A stretch of 64,000 nucleotides of DNA, taken from assembly GCA_009760855.2 (NCBI GenBank), contig WPIO01000025.1, positions 4,967,001 to 5,031,000 of the forward strand. Direction: 5' to 3'. Within the stretch, counting starts at the first letter, position 1. Each line of letters opens with the position of its first letter. The position numbers were made by a program, and so were the translations under genes. Below, piece after piece: positions 63,740 through 64,000 of this stretch. The DNA is from Cristatella mucedo. Its lineage: Eukaryota > Bryozoa > Phylactolaemata > Cristatellidae. The notes beneath the pieces were generated by a model, which saw only the letters and a program-made list of their open reading frames with translations, had not been told where the DNA came from and ran no database searches.

Positions 63740-64000
63740 TTTATTTATGCTGCAATTCCGAGGCAGCAGGCTTGCCACGAAAAAGTATGCCTGCAGGGTA
63801 ATACTGAAAGAACAGTGGGATCAACGCCATGCACTTCCTATGCCAGTCTGTCCTGTATGAGCTGCTGAGTCCTTCATATCACACGTGAGACACCTCGAAG
63901 TTGTCGAACGCTTGTCCAGAGGCTTGCTTGACTATCGCTAGCCCGTGGCACGAGCTTTGTCGGTGGAGAGGCTTCTCAGAGTGTTACGCTGGCTCTTCTG

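Overview
This window is animal nuclear DNA. It has large genes split by many GT-AG introns, introns and intergenic DNA full of LINE and SINE copies, long (CT)n/(GA)n/(CA)n microsatellites and small hAT-type transposons. Base composition is mid-range by eye. The genes have clear vertebrate relatives but are well diverged from them, and one transporter belongs to a family I do not know from vertebrates. An invertebrate is therefore most likely, perhaps a spiralian or other aquatic invertebrate; I cannot name the species.

Three host genes account for almost all coding signal. (1) On the minus strand, 31586 down to 56 and beyond the left edge, lies a CCDC57 ortholog: a centriolar/centrosomal coiled-coil protein. 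I traced 18 coding exons (about 1,031 residues so far) whose reading phases close at every junction. (2) Immediately divergent from it, with only 331 bp between the two start codons, is an uninterrupted plus-strand gene (31918-33792) for cytosolic peptide:N-glycanase (NGLY1/PNG1), with PUB, transglutaminase-like and PAW domains and an intact catalytic triad. (3) From 49322 to beyond the right edge, on the plus strand, is a multi-exon gene for a 12-TM-type Major Facilitator Superfamily transporter. Twelve exons (423 residues, ten predicted TM segments) are inside the window; the last two TM segments and the stop lie outside or were not found.

The DNA between and inside these genes is mostly transposon debris. 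A CR1/L2-like LINE family with (ATT)n tails is present in more than 20 truncated copies on both strands, some tail-to-tail inverted and one with a twin-priming 5' inversion. A related LINE has an (ATTAC)n tail. A tRNA-derived SINE family occurs throughout. A second SINE has a tRNA-like head fused to the LINE's own 3' tail. There are also a SPIN-like hAT element at 51003-51189, a second hAT-type MITE at 31211-31346, and one well-bounded solo LTR (61393-61661) plus a more doubtful one (39849-41251). A weak set of degenerate minus-strand exons (38575-39405) and a CpG-rich block (43870-44420) are the only other hints of genes in the 34-49 kb interval.

Nothing points to an operon-like or defence-type new system. 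The points most worth following are the compact CCDC57/NGLY1 divergent promoter beside an intron-free NGLY1, the unusual MFS transporter gene, the SPIN-like element as evidence of horizontal transfer, and the SINE that has captured a LINE tail.
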